From Flavobacteriales bacterium (GTDB lineage: Bacteria; Bacteroidota; Bacteroidia; Flavobacteriales; Flavobacteriaceae), in the NCBI GenBank assembly GCA_027008965.1, contig JALVDN010000241.1, forward strand, positions 1 through 26,798: a stretch of DNA of 26,798 bases, written 5' to 3'. Below, piece by piece: positions 1 to 7,671 of the stretch. Numbering within the stretch: the stretch's first letter is position 1; each line of letters begins with the position of its first letter. Below the pieces are notes generated by a model. That model searched no databases, was not told the origin of the DNA, and worked only from the letters and a program-made list of their open reading frames with translations. The position numbers were made by a program, and so were the translations under genes.

Positions 1-317
1 CAAGTTTACTCAACCTGGTTTCCAACGCCATTCGATACAACAAGAAAAACGGCGAAGTGGTCATTTCATATCAACCGGCAGGTGAAAAAATCATTTTAAA
101 AATAAAAGACACAGGCATAGGCATCAAGTCCAAACACCTTGCGCGGATTTTCGAGCGTTTCTACAGAGTGGATAAAGCCCGGTCCCGGAAAAAAGGAGGT
201 TCCGGTTTGGGACTGGCCATTGTCAAGCATATCATGGAAGCACACGGCGAACAAGTTTATGCAAAAAGCAAATCCGGCGAAGGCTCCGAGTTTTTTATTA
301 CGCTACGCAAATCCTAA
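1..317 (+). CDS. Sensor histidine kinase, C-terminal ATPase domain (5' truncated)
   Basis: The reading frame is open from the window edge (first full codon at 3) and ends in TAA. Only the last ~104 residues of the HATPase_c domain are present. The N box is visible as NLVSNAIRYN, the G1 box as DTGIGI, the F box as FERFYRVD and the G2 box as GGSGLGLAIVKHI. These bind ATP for autophosphorylation of a histidine that lies upstream of the window. The FERFYRVDKARSR to GLGLAIVKHI spacing is typical of PhoR/PhoB-type membrane kinases. The N-terminal sensor and the partner response regulator would lie before base 1, so the specific signal cannot be assigned. The gene ends in repeat-rich DNA with no U-tract terminator visible. 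Confidence 0.93.
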   Translation, partial: SLLNLVSNAIRYNKKNGEVVISYQPAGEKIILKIKDTGIGIKSKHLARIFERFYRVDKARSRKKGGSGLGLAIVKHIMEAHGEQVYAKSKSGEGSEFFITLRKS

Positions 318-325
318 AGTTTTAA

Positions 326-541
326 TTTCAGGGCGCCTGCCCGCACAGGTTCGCCCTACGGCGGGTGCTTCGTGCGGACGGAGCGCATTCGCACCCGCCG
401 GGTCTCACCCGGCGGGCACCGGGCTGTCCGCTTGAATTCGGCTCGGGCAAGCCGGTTTTTCCAAAAAGTCGGCGGGTAAGTCTCCTCGTCTCCGCTCGGA
501 GCCGCCCCGCCTCCGGAAAAACAAGGTTTGCCCTTCGCCTC
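326..541 (-). repeat. Diverged, inverted copy of the structured intergenic repeat (copy 3)
   Basis: Read on the minus strand, this GC-rich stretch aligns in blocks with the repeats at 792-951 and 14811-14968. It shares the CTCCGAGCG-AGACGAGGAGAC block (plus strand 480-502) and ends in the same GGCGCCCTGAAA (plus strand 326-337; 940-951 in copy 1). It keeps the same fold order with different bases: an outer pairing 445-450 with 528-533, an A/T-rich stem 455-462 with 515-522, a bulge, and a GC stem 471-476 with 506-511. It lacks part of the 5' hairpin. It also has extra GC-rich palindromes (359-368 with 391-400; 394-403 with 407-416) that are absent from the other copies. Short open frames across it have no family features and are taken as non-coding. 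Confidence 0.6.
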
Positions 542-566
542 ATATCGCTTCCATCCCTGGCGCGTA

Positions 567-597
567 ACAATGAACAATTGACAATGGACAATTGAAA
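567..597. repeat. Short degenerate tandem repeat (ACAATTG-like units)
   Basis: About four head-to-tail 7-8 nt units of the form ACAATTG / ACAATGG / ACAATGA lie in the repeat-rich spacer. Similar AACAATTGACAAT strings are, from memory, common between genes in Bacteroidota assemblies. No protein or promoter function is evident. Confidence 0.6.
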
Positions 598-628
598 ATA
601 TAAAAATCTAAAAGTAAAGGAATATTTT

Positions 629-790
629 TGTCACTTAGAGCGAATGCAAGAAGTCTCAATTTTTTGATGTTTCCAAGAGATTTCTCGTCGCTCGCCTGCG
701 GCTCGCTCCCACGAAATGACAACGCTGGAATCCCAATAAAATCAGTACCACTTTGTCATTCCGACGGAGCGAAGCGAGGAGGAATCTCTT
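629..790. repeat. Three GTCATT-type interspersed repeats in alternating orientation
   Basis: Three related units are seen: plus orientation at 629-659 (TGTCACTTAGAGCGAATGCA...), minus at 675-721 (reverse complement begins TGTCATTTCGTGGGAGCGAG), and plus at 754-790 (TGTCATTCCGACGGAGCGAA...). Each starts with TGTCATT-like bases and ends with (A)ATCTC, so neighbouring units form inverted repeats that could fold as long hairpins. For example, AAGTCTC at 651-657 pairs with GAGATTT at 677-683. The middle unit carries an internal insertion relative to the others. They resemble the GTCATTTCGAGCGAAGCGAG...AATCTC intergenic elements I recall from many Bacteroidota genomes. No transposase is present. 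Confidence 0.7.
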
Positions 791-791
791 C

Positions 792-951
792 GCGCCGGCG
801 GGCGCAGTGTTATCCTTTTGAAGACCCGCCTGATTTTTTGTGTGGACGAGGAGGCTCAACACGGAGGTGGTGAGACCCCGCAGGCCACGATACAAAAAAC
901 AGTGCGGGGTGAAAAAGATTTAAACGGAGCACGCCACAAGGCGCCCTGAAA
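792..951 (+). repeat. Structured intergenic repeat, copy 1 (candidate ncRNA or non-autonomous element)
   Basis: About 159 nt, matching 14811-14968 from end to end. Two blocks are identical in both copies: AGTGTTATCCTTTTGAAG (806-823) and a 25-nt block at 911-935 that contains GATTTAAACGGAGCAC. Between them the sequence diverges but still pairs. 834-841 (TTTTTTGT) pairs with 892-899 (ACAAAAAA), and 842-845 (GTGG) with 885-888 (CCAC), separated by a bulge. An inner hairpin pairs GG-CTCA (853-858) with TGAG-A-CC (871-877). ACCCCGCA (875-882) is also complementary to TGCGGGGT (903-910), which would form a pseudoknot. A 5' hairpin pairs GGCGGG with CCCGCC. The element lies just upstream of the actA promoter. 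No known RNA family was recognised. Confidence 0.72.
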
Positions 952-1011
952 ATGAAAAATGTAAGATCTCGTATTTAGAACTATTCTAAATAAATTGAAA
1001 AAATTAATTTC

Positions 1012-1019
1012 TATATTTG
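1012..1019 (+). promoter_or_regulatory. Bacteroidota -7 promoter element for the act operon
   Basis: TATATTTG fits the Bacteroidota consensus TAnnTTTG exactly and lies 30 nt before the chosen actA ATG at 1050. No convincing -33 TTTG is seen at the usual spacing; a TTG at 995-997 is rather close. The element overlaps the TTG codon at 1017, which argues against that codon as the translation start. Confidence 0.5.
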
Positions 1020-1049
1020 CCTAGCCTCAAAAAATCAAAAATTCTATTT

Positions 1050-2024
1050 ATGAGAGAAGCACAAACTATCAGGATGTTGTTGTTGAGCTGGGTGCTGTTT
1101 TTCTTTAGTTTCTCTTATTCCAATCAAAATTTACTTTCTTTCCATTCTTCTGCGGACTATAGTTTTGTGCAAGCCCAAGAAGAAGGGGGAGGAAAAGCGG
1201 TTAAGGAAGCTAAGGAAGAGAAGACAGTACAATCTTCATCGGTTGAAGAGAGACCTTATGATAAAATAGACCCGGAGTTTAGGAATTTAGGTCCGGGTTT
1301 CGGTGGGAAAAATACCATTCCATTTGTCATTGCATTGGTGGTTTTTTTGTTAGCCATGGGCGGTGTGATTAAAGGGAAATCCAAGGCGGTCAAGACTGCT
1401 GCCGGAGTGTTTGCTTTGGCTTCGTTGGGCGTTATTGCCTACATAACCTATTGGGAAGCCCGTGCATTGGGCCGTCAACAAGGTTATGCGCCGGTGCAAC
1501 CCATCTGGTTTTCGCACAAAGTTCATGTGACTCAAAATAAAATTGATTGTGAATATTGCCATGTGGATGTGCGGGAGAGTCGTCATGCAGGTATCCCGAG
1601 TTTGAATGTATGTCTCAACTGTCATAGTGTGGTGAAAAAAGGTAAGATTTCGGGCGATAAGGAAATTTCAAAAATTTATGCGTACTTGGGTTACAATCCT
1701 TCTACCCAACAATTTGATAAGCCCGGAAAACCTATTGAGTGGATTAAAGTGCATAACCTTCCGGACCATGTATATTTCAATCATGCGCAACATGTGCAAG
1801 CCGGAAAAGTGGCATGTCAGGAATGTCATGGGCCTGTTGAAAAAATGAACAGGGTAGTGGAATATAAAGAGTTGAGTATGAAGTTCTGCTTGGATTGCCA
1901 CAGAAAAAGAGAAATCATTACGGATAATCAATACTATGCGTTGTATAAATTCCATTTAAATCCGGGTGAAAAGCCCAAAGTGAAAGATATTGGCGGTCAG
2001 GATTGTTCATCTTGTCATTATTAA
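1050..2024 (+). CDS. actA: ActA, pentaheme cytochrome c subunit of alternative complex III
   Basis: A 324-residue protein with five CxxCH heme-attachment motifs at about residues 167-171, 188-192, 256-260, 280-284 and 319-323, matching the pentaheme ActA subunit. The N-terminus is a hydrophobic signal or anchor segment, with possible cleavage near VQAQ. Two further hydrophobic segments at about 89-106 and 114-134 precede the heme region. ActA passes electrons within the quinol:cytochrome c/oxidase oxidoreductase in the inner membrane, with its hemes on the periplasmic side. I chose the ATG at 1050 over an in-frame TTG at 1017 because 1017 lies inside the predicted -7 promoter element. First gene of actABCDEF; 17 nt separate it from actB. 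Confidence 0.93.
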   Translation: MREAQTIRMLLLSWVLFFFSFSYSNQNLLSFHSSADYSFVQAQEEGGGKAVKEAKEEKTVQSSSVEERPYDKIDPEFRNLGPGFGGKNTIPFVIALVVFLLAMGGVIKGKSKAVKTAAGVFALASLGVIAYITYWEARALGRQQGYAPVQPIWFSHKVHVTQNKIDCEYCHVDVRESRHAGIPSLNVCLNCHSVVKKGKISGDKEISKIYAYLGYNPSTQQFDKPGKPIEWIKVHNLPDHVYFNHAQHVQAGKVACQECHGPVEKMNRVVEYKELSMKFCLDCHRKREIITDNQYYALYKFHLNPGEKPKVKDIGGQDCSSCHY

Positions 2025-2041
2025 TCAAAAAAGAAAAAGAC

Positions 2042-5000
2042 ATGAAAAAATATTGGAGAAGTATTGAAGAATACAAGCTCGTCAAAGAAGGGAAAACCCC
2101 CGAAAAAGAACCCGAATTTTCGATTGAAGGACTATCGCAAGACGAAATCAAAAACAAATATATTGCCAACAGGCGTGATTTTTTGAAACTTTTGGGATTT
2201 GGAACCGCTTTTGCAGTGGCGGCCACAAGTTGTCAACAACCCGTAAGGAAAGCCATTCCTTTTTTGGTTAGACCCGAGAACGTTACCCCGGGAGTGGCCG
2301 ATTACTATGCCACAGTGATGTGGGACGGTTATGATTTCGGAAGTTTATTGGTGAAAGTGCGGGACGGACGACCTATTAAAGTGGAACCTAATGATCAAGT
2401 TCCTTTCAACGGGACAAGTGCCAGACATCAGGCCAGTGTATTGGATTTGTATGACACGGCCCGCTTGCAAAAACCCAAGAAAGACGGAAAAGACGTAAGT
2501 TGGAAAACTGTTATCAAAGAAATTAAATCCCAATTGGAAACCTTTGCCGGTTCCAATGATAAAGTATATTTTGTGACCAGTACACAAACCGGTCCTTCTT
2601 TCAAAAAGTTGATGGAAACTTTTGTGGCCAAATATCCCAACGTGGAAGTGGTCACGGTGGATCCGGTTTCTTACTCTGCATTGATTGAAGCCAATGAGGC
2701 AACATTTGGTAAAGCTGTTGTTCCTTCCTACAGATTTGATAAGGCGGAAGTGATTGTTGGTATCAATGCCGATTTTCTTGGAACATGGCTTTCACCGGTT
2801 GAATTTGCGGCTCAATATGCCAAGGGCAGGGATTTGCGTTCCGGCAAAAAAATGTCTAAACACTATCAAGTGGAAAGCTTGATGAGCTTGACCGGCACCA
2901 ACGCCGACGAGAGAATCATCATCAAACCCGCCGAAGAGAAAAAATTTGTTATCAAATTATACAATACTATAGCCAAAGCAACCGGTAACCCTACCATCCA
3001 AGAACCCCCTTGTAAAAAAGATGTTTCGGCCATAGCCAAGCATTTATTGGCTCATAAAGGAAAGTCATTGGTTGTGTCGGGAAGTCAAGACAAAAATATT
3101 CAAGTGTTGGTCAACGGAATCAATGCCATGCTAAATAATTACGGCAGCACCATAAACTTGGAAAAACCTTTCTTGCTCCGTCAAGGAAAAGACGCAGACT
3201 TCCAAAAAGTAGTTGAAGACGTTAAGGCGGGCAAGGTGGCCGGGGTGATTTTCCACAAACTGAACCCGTTCTATGAGTTTAATTTGGATGAAAAAACCAA
3301 AGAAAAATTCTCCAAGCTCAAATTTACGGCTATTTTTGCCGATCGCATGGATGAGACGGCCCAAAAAATGAAATATGTTTTGGCTACCTCGCACTATATG
3401 GAATCATGGGGAGATCATGAGCCTCGAAAAGGAGAGTTCATGCTTCAACAACCGGTTATCAACAAGCTTTGGGATACACGCCAATCCGAAGAAGTTTTGA
3501 TGGAGTTGGCAGATGTTTCAGGTGATTATCACGGCTTTATCAAAAATTATTGGAAAGAAAATATTTATCCTCACGTAAACGGCTATGTTGATTTTGAAAA
3601 CTTCTGGGTTGAAGCCTTACAAAATGGTTATAAATCCGTATCCATACCTGTGGTGGAAAACAATGAAGAAAATTCAAACACAGAAGAAGAAACTCAAAAG
3701 ACCGGTTTTGACTTTTCATATGTAACAACCAACCAAGGAGAACTTTCATCTTTCAAAAAGCCGGAAGGAATAGAGTTGGTATTATATGAAAAGGTAGGTA
3801 TAGGCATCGGGAAATATGCCAACAATCCATGGTTGCATGAATTGCCCGATCCGGTTACCAAAGTGGTTTGGGATAATTATGTAACCGTTTCGCCTTCCAT
3901 GGCCAAAGAAAAGGGCTGGGAGCAAGAAGATGTTGTGAAGGTGAAATATAATGGGGTTGAAGTAGAACTTCCGGTGGTTATTCAACCCGGTCAAGCCCCT
4001 CAAACCATAGGAATAGCTTTGGGTTATGGAAGGGATGGAATTGGACCTATCGGTGAAGGTGTTGGAAAATCGGTAACCGGGTTTATACGATATGAAAACG
4101 GAAACCGTCAATATACACGTATTCCCGTGGAGGTTTCCGCAACGGGAGCCACTTATGAAATTGCTTCCACGCAAACACATCACACCATGGAAGGGCGTGA
4201 TATTGTACGTGAAACCACTTTTGAAAACTGGAAGAAAGATCCTAAGCACGGAAATGAAAAACACGAGTTTTATAAAAAGAAATTAGCTCCCATCACGCTC
4301 TACAAACATGGATATGACCCGGCCAAATACCCCGGGCATCATTGGGGTATGGCCATAGACATGACTTTATGTACGGGATGTTCGGCCTGTATTATTGCAT
4401 GTCAAGTGGAAAACAACATTGCCATTGTAGGTAAGGAGCAAGTCAGGAGAAAACGTGCCATGCATTGGTTACGAATAGATCGCTATTATTCACAGGAAGA
4501 AAACGAATTATATTCAGAAATTAAGGAAAATCCCGAAGTGGTACATCAACCGGTGATGTGTCAACATTGTGATCAAGCACCTTGTGAAAATGTTTGTCCG
4601 GTTGCGGCTACACCACACACCAACGAAGGGTTGAACTCCATGGCCTATAACCGATGTATCGGTACAAGATATTGTATGAACAACTGTCCTTATAAAGTAA
4701 GGCGATTTAACTGGTATAATTTTGTTGAGGGTGGTGAATATAACTACTTGTTCAATGATGAAGTAAAAAGACTGGTACTCAATCCGGATGTAGTGGTTCG
4801 TCAACGTGGTGTGGTTGAAAAATGTACCATGTGTATCCAAAGAATACAAGCCGGAAAACTTCAAGCCAAAAACGAAGGACGACCGTTGAAAGACGGAGAA
4901 ATCAAGTTGGCTTGTGAACAAGCATGTCCTACAGGGGCCATCACCTTTGGTGATACCAATATGGAAAATTCACGAGTGATTAAGCTGTTTGAAGATGACA

Positions 5001-5149
5001 GGGCATACGGCTTGTTGGAAGAATTACATACATTACCCAGTGTGGTATATTTGACAAAAGTTCGAAACAAAGAACATGTGGATTTTGATTACAGTATAGA
5101 TGCCGTGGAGCATGAAGAAAACCATAATGAAGATCATTCTAAAGCTTAA
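2042..5149 (+). CDS. actB: ActB, molybdopterin-fold/ferredoxin iron-sulfur subunit of alternative complex III
   Basis: A 1035-residue protein. The twin-arginine motif NRRDFLK (Arg44-Arg45) is followed by a hydrophobic stretch and a lipobox-like ATSC at Cys64, so Tat export and possible lipidation are likely. Residues ~80-730 resemble the molybdopterin-oxidoreductase fold, which in ActB proteins is known to lack molybdenum. The C-terminal ferredoxin domain (about 765-990) has four cysteine clusters: CTGCSACIIAC from Cys777, CQHCDQAPCENVCP, CIGTRYCMNNCPYK, and CTMC paired with CEQACP. These hold the Fe-S chain from quinol to the ActA hemes. The ATG at 2042 is chosen over an upstream in-frame start inside actA because it places the Tat motif normally. 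It is 11 nt from actC. Confidence 0.95.
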   Translation: MKKYWRSIEEYKLVKEGKTPEKEPEFSIEGLSQDEIKNKYIANRRDFLKLLGFGTAFAVAATSCQQPVRKAIPFLVRPENVTPGVADYYATVMWDGYDFGSLLVKVRDGRPIKVEPNDQVPFNGTSARHQASVLDLYDTARLQKPKKDGKDVSWKTVIKEIKSQLETFAGSNDKVYFVTSTQTGPSFKKLMETFVAKYPNVEVVTVDPVSYSALIEANEATFGKAVVPSYRFDKAEVIVGINADFLGTWLSPVEFAAQYAKGRDLRSGKKMSKHYQVESLMSLTGTNADERIIIKPAEEKKFVIKLYNTIAKATGNPTIQEPPCKKDVSAIAKHLLAHKGKSLVVSGSQDKNIQVLVNGINAMLNNYGSTINLEKPFLLRQGKDADFQKVVEDVKAGKVAGVIFHKLNPFYEFNLDEKTKEKFSKLKFTAIFADRMDETAQKMKYVLATSHYMESWGDHEPRKGEFMLQQPVINKLWDTRQSEEVLMELADVSGDYHGFIKNYWKENIYPHVNGYVDFENFWVEALQNGYKSVSIPVVENNEENSNTEEETQKTGFDFSYVTTNQGELSSFKKPEGIELVLYEKVGIGIGKYANNPWLHELPDPVTKVVWDNYVTVSPSMAKEKGWEQEDVVKVKYNGVEVELPVVIQPGQAPQTIGIALGYGRDGIGPIGEGVGKSVTGFIRYENGNRQYTRIPVEVSATGATYEIASTQTHHTMEGRDIVRETTFENWKKDPKHGNEKHEFYKKKLAPITLYKHGYDPAKYPGHHWGMAIDMTLCTGCSACIIACQVENNIAIVGKEQVRRKRAMHWLRIDRYYSQEENELYSEIKENPEVVHQPVMCQHCDQAPCENVCPVAATPHTNEGLNSMAYNRCIGTRYCMNNCPYKVRRFNWYNFVEGGEYNYLFNDEVKRLVLNPDVVVRQRGVVEKCTMCIQRIQAGKLQAKNEGRPLKDGEIKLACEQACPTGAITFGDTNMENSRVIKLFEDDRAYGLLEELHTLPSVVYLTKVRNKEHVDFDYSIDAVEHEENHNEDHSKA

Positions 5150-5160
5150 AATTCAGGACT

Positions 5161-6579
5161 ATGTATAAAAAATCTGTACGAGGAGAACTGATTTTGGGGA
5201 ATAAGTCCTACACCCAAATAACCGAAGATGTACTACGTCACCAAGAATCGGAACCGAAATGGTATTCCGCACCAAAATGGTGGTGGATAAGTTTCATTGT
5301 ATTTTTTATTCTCATGGCCGTGGGTTTGGGCTATTATGTTCCCCGTACCATAGTGAAAGGAATTGGAGAATGGGGGAATAATAATCAGACTGCATGGGGA
5401 TGGGCTATCATCAACTTTGTTTGGTGGATCGGTATCGGTCATGCCGGAACGGCCTTTTCCATTTTCTTGTTGGTTTTGCGACAAAAATGGAGAACTTCCA
5501 TCAACCGTGCAGCAGAAGCCATGACTATTTTTGCCGTTATGGCGGCAGGTTTGTTCCCGGCCATTCACGTGGGAAGACCCTGGGATGAATTTTTCATTTT
5601 CCCATATGGGCCCAATACCAGAGGTTTATGGGTTAACTGGAATTCCCCGCTACTTTGGGACGTATTGGCTATTACCACTTATTTGACCACATCGTTTTTG
5701 TTCTGGTATATTGGGATGTTGCCTGATTTTGCAACCATACGGGAGCGTTCCACCGGAATCAAAAAGAAAATTTTCTCGGCACTTAGTTTCGGTTTTGTAG
5801 GCCATTTGAAAACTTGGCGTCGTTTTGAAGATGCGGTTATTATCATAGGTGGTTTAGCTGCGCCTTTGGTAATTTCCGTACACTCCATCGTATCCACCGA
5901 CTTTTCGGTTTCGGTACTTCCCGGATGGCATGAAACCATCTTCCCTCCTTTCTTTGTGGTGGGTGCCATTTTCTCGGGTTTTGCCATGGTATTAACTTTG
6001 ATGATTATTATTCGTAAGGTTTATAAACTACACGAATATGTGACCGATGATCATCTTGATGCCATTGCAAGAATTATCATATTTGTCAGTTTAATCATGG
6101 GCTCGGCTTACGTTATAGAATTATTCATAGCATGGTATTCTTCAAACACCTATGAAAAATATGTTTTTATAGATAACTATATGTTTGGAGATTATGCTGT
6201 TCCATATTGGCTCATGTTTATATTTAATGCATTGATACCTCAACTTTTCTGGTTCAAGAAAATAAGAAGGAATTTAGTTTGGCTCTTTGTAATATCCATT
6301 ATTATCAACATTGGTATGTGGCTTGAGCGCTACAACATTGTGATTCCTCCCACGGCGCAAGATTTCTTGCCGGCCAATTGGAGTGAATATTCACCTACTG
6401 TTGTTGATATATGGATTTATTTGGGAACTATAGGATTGTTTGGCGTGGGAACTTTATTGTTTATGCGATTCTTACCAATTATGGCCATGAACGAATTGAA
6501 ACAACAAGCCAAACGTCAAACCGAATTAAACGTAGAAGTGGATGTTTACGATATATTCGAAAAAAAATTAGTCAAATGA
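5161..6579 (+). CDS. actC: ActC, NrfD-like quinol-oxidising membrane subunit
   Basis: A 472-residue polytopic inner-membrane protein with about ten hydrophobic segments and a cytoplasmic N-terminal tail. Features typical of the NrfD/PsrC-like ActC family are the motif WWIGIGHAGTAFS in an early helix, and GRPWDEFFIFPYGPNTRGLWVNWNSPLLWD. ActC is one of the two large membrane subunits and is thought to hold the quinol site and take part in proton movement. Its stop codon overlaps the actD start (ATGA at 6576-6579), so the two genes are probably translationally coupled. Confidence 0.95.
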   Translation: MYKKSVRGELILGNKSYTQITEDVLRHQESEPKWYSAPKWWWISFIVFFILMAVGLGYYVPRTIVKGIGEWGNNNQTAWGWAIINFVWWIGIGHAGTAFSIFLLVLRQKWRTSINRAAEAMTIFAVMAAGLFPAIHVGRPWDEFFIFPYGPNTRGLWVNWNSPLLWDVLAITTYLTTSFLFWYIGMLPDFATIRERSTGIKKKIFSALSFGFVGHLKTWRRFEDAVIIIGGLAAPLVISVHSIVSTDFSVSVLPGWHETIFPPFFVVGAIFSGFAMVLTLMIIIRKVYKLHEYVTDDHLDAIARIIIFVSLIMGSAYVIELFIAWYSSNTYEKYVFIDNYMFGDYAVPYWLMFIFNALIPQLFWFKKIRRNLVWLFVISIIINIGMWLERYNIVIPPTAQDFLPANWSEYSPTVVDIWIYLGTIGLFGVGTLLFMRFLPIMAMNELKQQAKRQTELNVEVDVYDIFEKKLVK

Positions 6580-7076
6580 AAAAGTTAATAGGTGTTTACA
6601 CGGACGATGTAAAACTCATGAACGGAATTGACAAAATGGTGGAAGAAAAAGTGCCGGTTGAAGATGTCATCACGCCGTTTGTAATTGAAGAATTGTTTGA
6701 AAAACTGCACATACACTCCAATATTCAATTGCTAGCATTTTTCTACGGAGTTATGGCGCTTATAGGAACTTTTTCGGGCTTATATTATACCTTTGTAATT
6801 GACTACCCGCTTAATATAGGCGGCAAGCCCAATCTTTCATTGGTTTTTGTTATTCTTCTTTTTGTTTTGATGGTTTTAACGGTAGTTGTATTGACCGTTT
6901 TAACTTTTTTTCATCAAGAGCGGTTATATCCGATGAAAAAACCTCCGTTTGAGTATCCCGGTATGCACACCGATAAGTTTGTGGTTGTGGTTCCGGTGGA
7001 TGTGAAAGAAAAAGCGGAATCTATATTTTCTGAAACCGGTGCAATTGATATTAAAGAAATTGAAGTAAACGAATAA
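6576..7076 (+). CDS. actD: ActD, DUF3341-type membrane subunit of alternative complex III
   Basis: A 166-residue protein starting MKKLIGVYTDD. The N-terminal cytoplasmic part contains the DUF3341-like PVEDVITPF region. Two hydrophobic helices follow (about residues 46-67 and 82-107), then the short conserved PFEYPGMHTDKFVVVVPV segment. This matches ActD of alternative complex III. A longer in-frame reading from 6411 lies within actC and is rejected; the ATG at 6576 overlaps the actC stop by 4 nt. It is 15 nt before actE. Confidence 0.92.
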   Translation: MKKLIGVYTDDVKLMNGIDKMVEEKVPVEDVITPFVIEELFEKLHIHSNIQLLAFFYGVMALIGTFSGLYYTFVIDYPLNIGGKPNLSLVFVILLFVLMVLTVVVLTVLTFFHQERLYPMKKPPFEYPGMHTDKFVVVVPVDVKEKAESIFSETGAIDIKEIEVNE

Positions 7077-7091
7077 ACAAATAAGTATATT

Positions 7092-7664
7092 ATGAAAAAA
7101 ATATTTATAAGTTTACTCGGGGTATTAATTTTACAGGCATGTAATCACCATCCCGAAAAAACATATTGGGACTATATGGGAAATTTTGATATGTATTATT
7201 CAAAAGCATATGAAACTTATGCCGAAAATCCTGTATTTCCGGATGGTAAAACACTTCAGACCATGCCCGAAGGAACCGTGGCAAGAGGCAAAAAACCTTA
7301 TCCCTTTAAAAGTAAATTGGGTGATAGAAAAAAAGCAGGTGAAGTTTTGAAAAATCCTCTTCCCAAAACCAAGGAAAATTTATTAAGGGGACAACAAAAG
7401 TATAATATCTACTGTGCCGTATGTCATGGAAAAGACGGAAAGGGTGTGGCAACTTCTGACTCCAATACTTTGTATAAAATGAAATTATATAACATACCTC
7501 CTGCCAATTTGAATACGGAATTGGTAAAAAACTATCCCGACGGTGAAATTTTTCATGTAATCACCATGGGTTCGGCTATCATGGGAGCGCATGGGAGCCA
7601 AATTAAACCCAATGATCGTTGGAGAATTGTGCATTATATTAAAAACGGCTTTCAAGTAAAATAA
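7092..7664 (+). CDS. actE: ActE, monoheme cytochrome c lipoprotein
   Basis: A 190-residue protein with a lipoprotein signal ending LQAC (Cys17 as lipid anchor) and one heme motif, CAVCH, at residues 108-112. The later TMGSAIMGAHGSQI region offers Met159 or Met164 as the likely axial heme ligand. This agrees with ActE, the membrane-anchored monoheme cytochrome of alternative complex III that hands electrons to a soluble cytochrome or directly to an oxidase. It lies 15 nt after actD and 7 nt before actF. Confidence 0.94.
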   Translation: MKKIFISLLGVLILQACNHHPEKTYWDYMGNFDMYYSKAYETYAENPVFPDGKTLQTMPEGTVARGKKPYPFKSKLGDRKKAGEVLKNPLPKTKENLLRGQQKYNIYCAVCHGKDGKGVATSDSNTLYKMKLYNIPPANLNTELVKNYPDGEIFHVITMGSAIMGAHGSQIKPNDRWRIVHYIKNGFQVK

Positions 7665-7671
7665 AGAAATT

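Noticed and set aside
394..416. Rho-independent terminator for the histidine kinase
   Set aside because: The hairpin is strong but no U tract follows it. It is better described as a palindromic repeat.
328..895. Several overlapping short open frames (60-87 codons) on both strands
   Set aside because: They lie in GC-rich palindromic repeats, overlap each other in different frames, are rich in Arg/Pro/Gly and show no domain, signal or start context.
318..1011. CRISPR array or insertion sequence in the repeat-rich spacer
   Set aside because: Repeats are not evenly spaced with unique spacers, and no cas gene or transposase is present.
1017..1049. Longer actA start at a TTG codon
   Set aside because: The codon is inside the predicted -7 promoter element. 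The ATG at 1050 gives a normal leader and signal segment.
3782..4264. 160-codon minus-strand open frame inside actB
   Set aside because: It is a shadow of the well-supported actB reading frame, with no family features. Other antisense frames in act, mre, topA and gldM were dropped for the same reason.
6411..6575. Upstream in-frame extension of actD
   Set aside because: It overlaps the conserved end of actC in another frame. The ATG at 6576 gives the usual ActD N-terminus.
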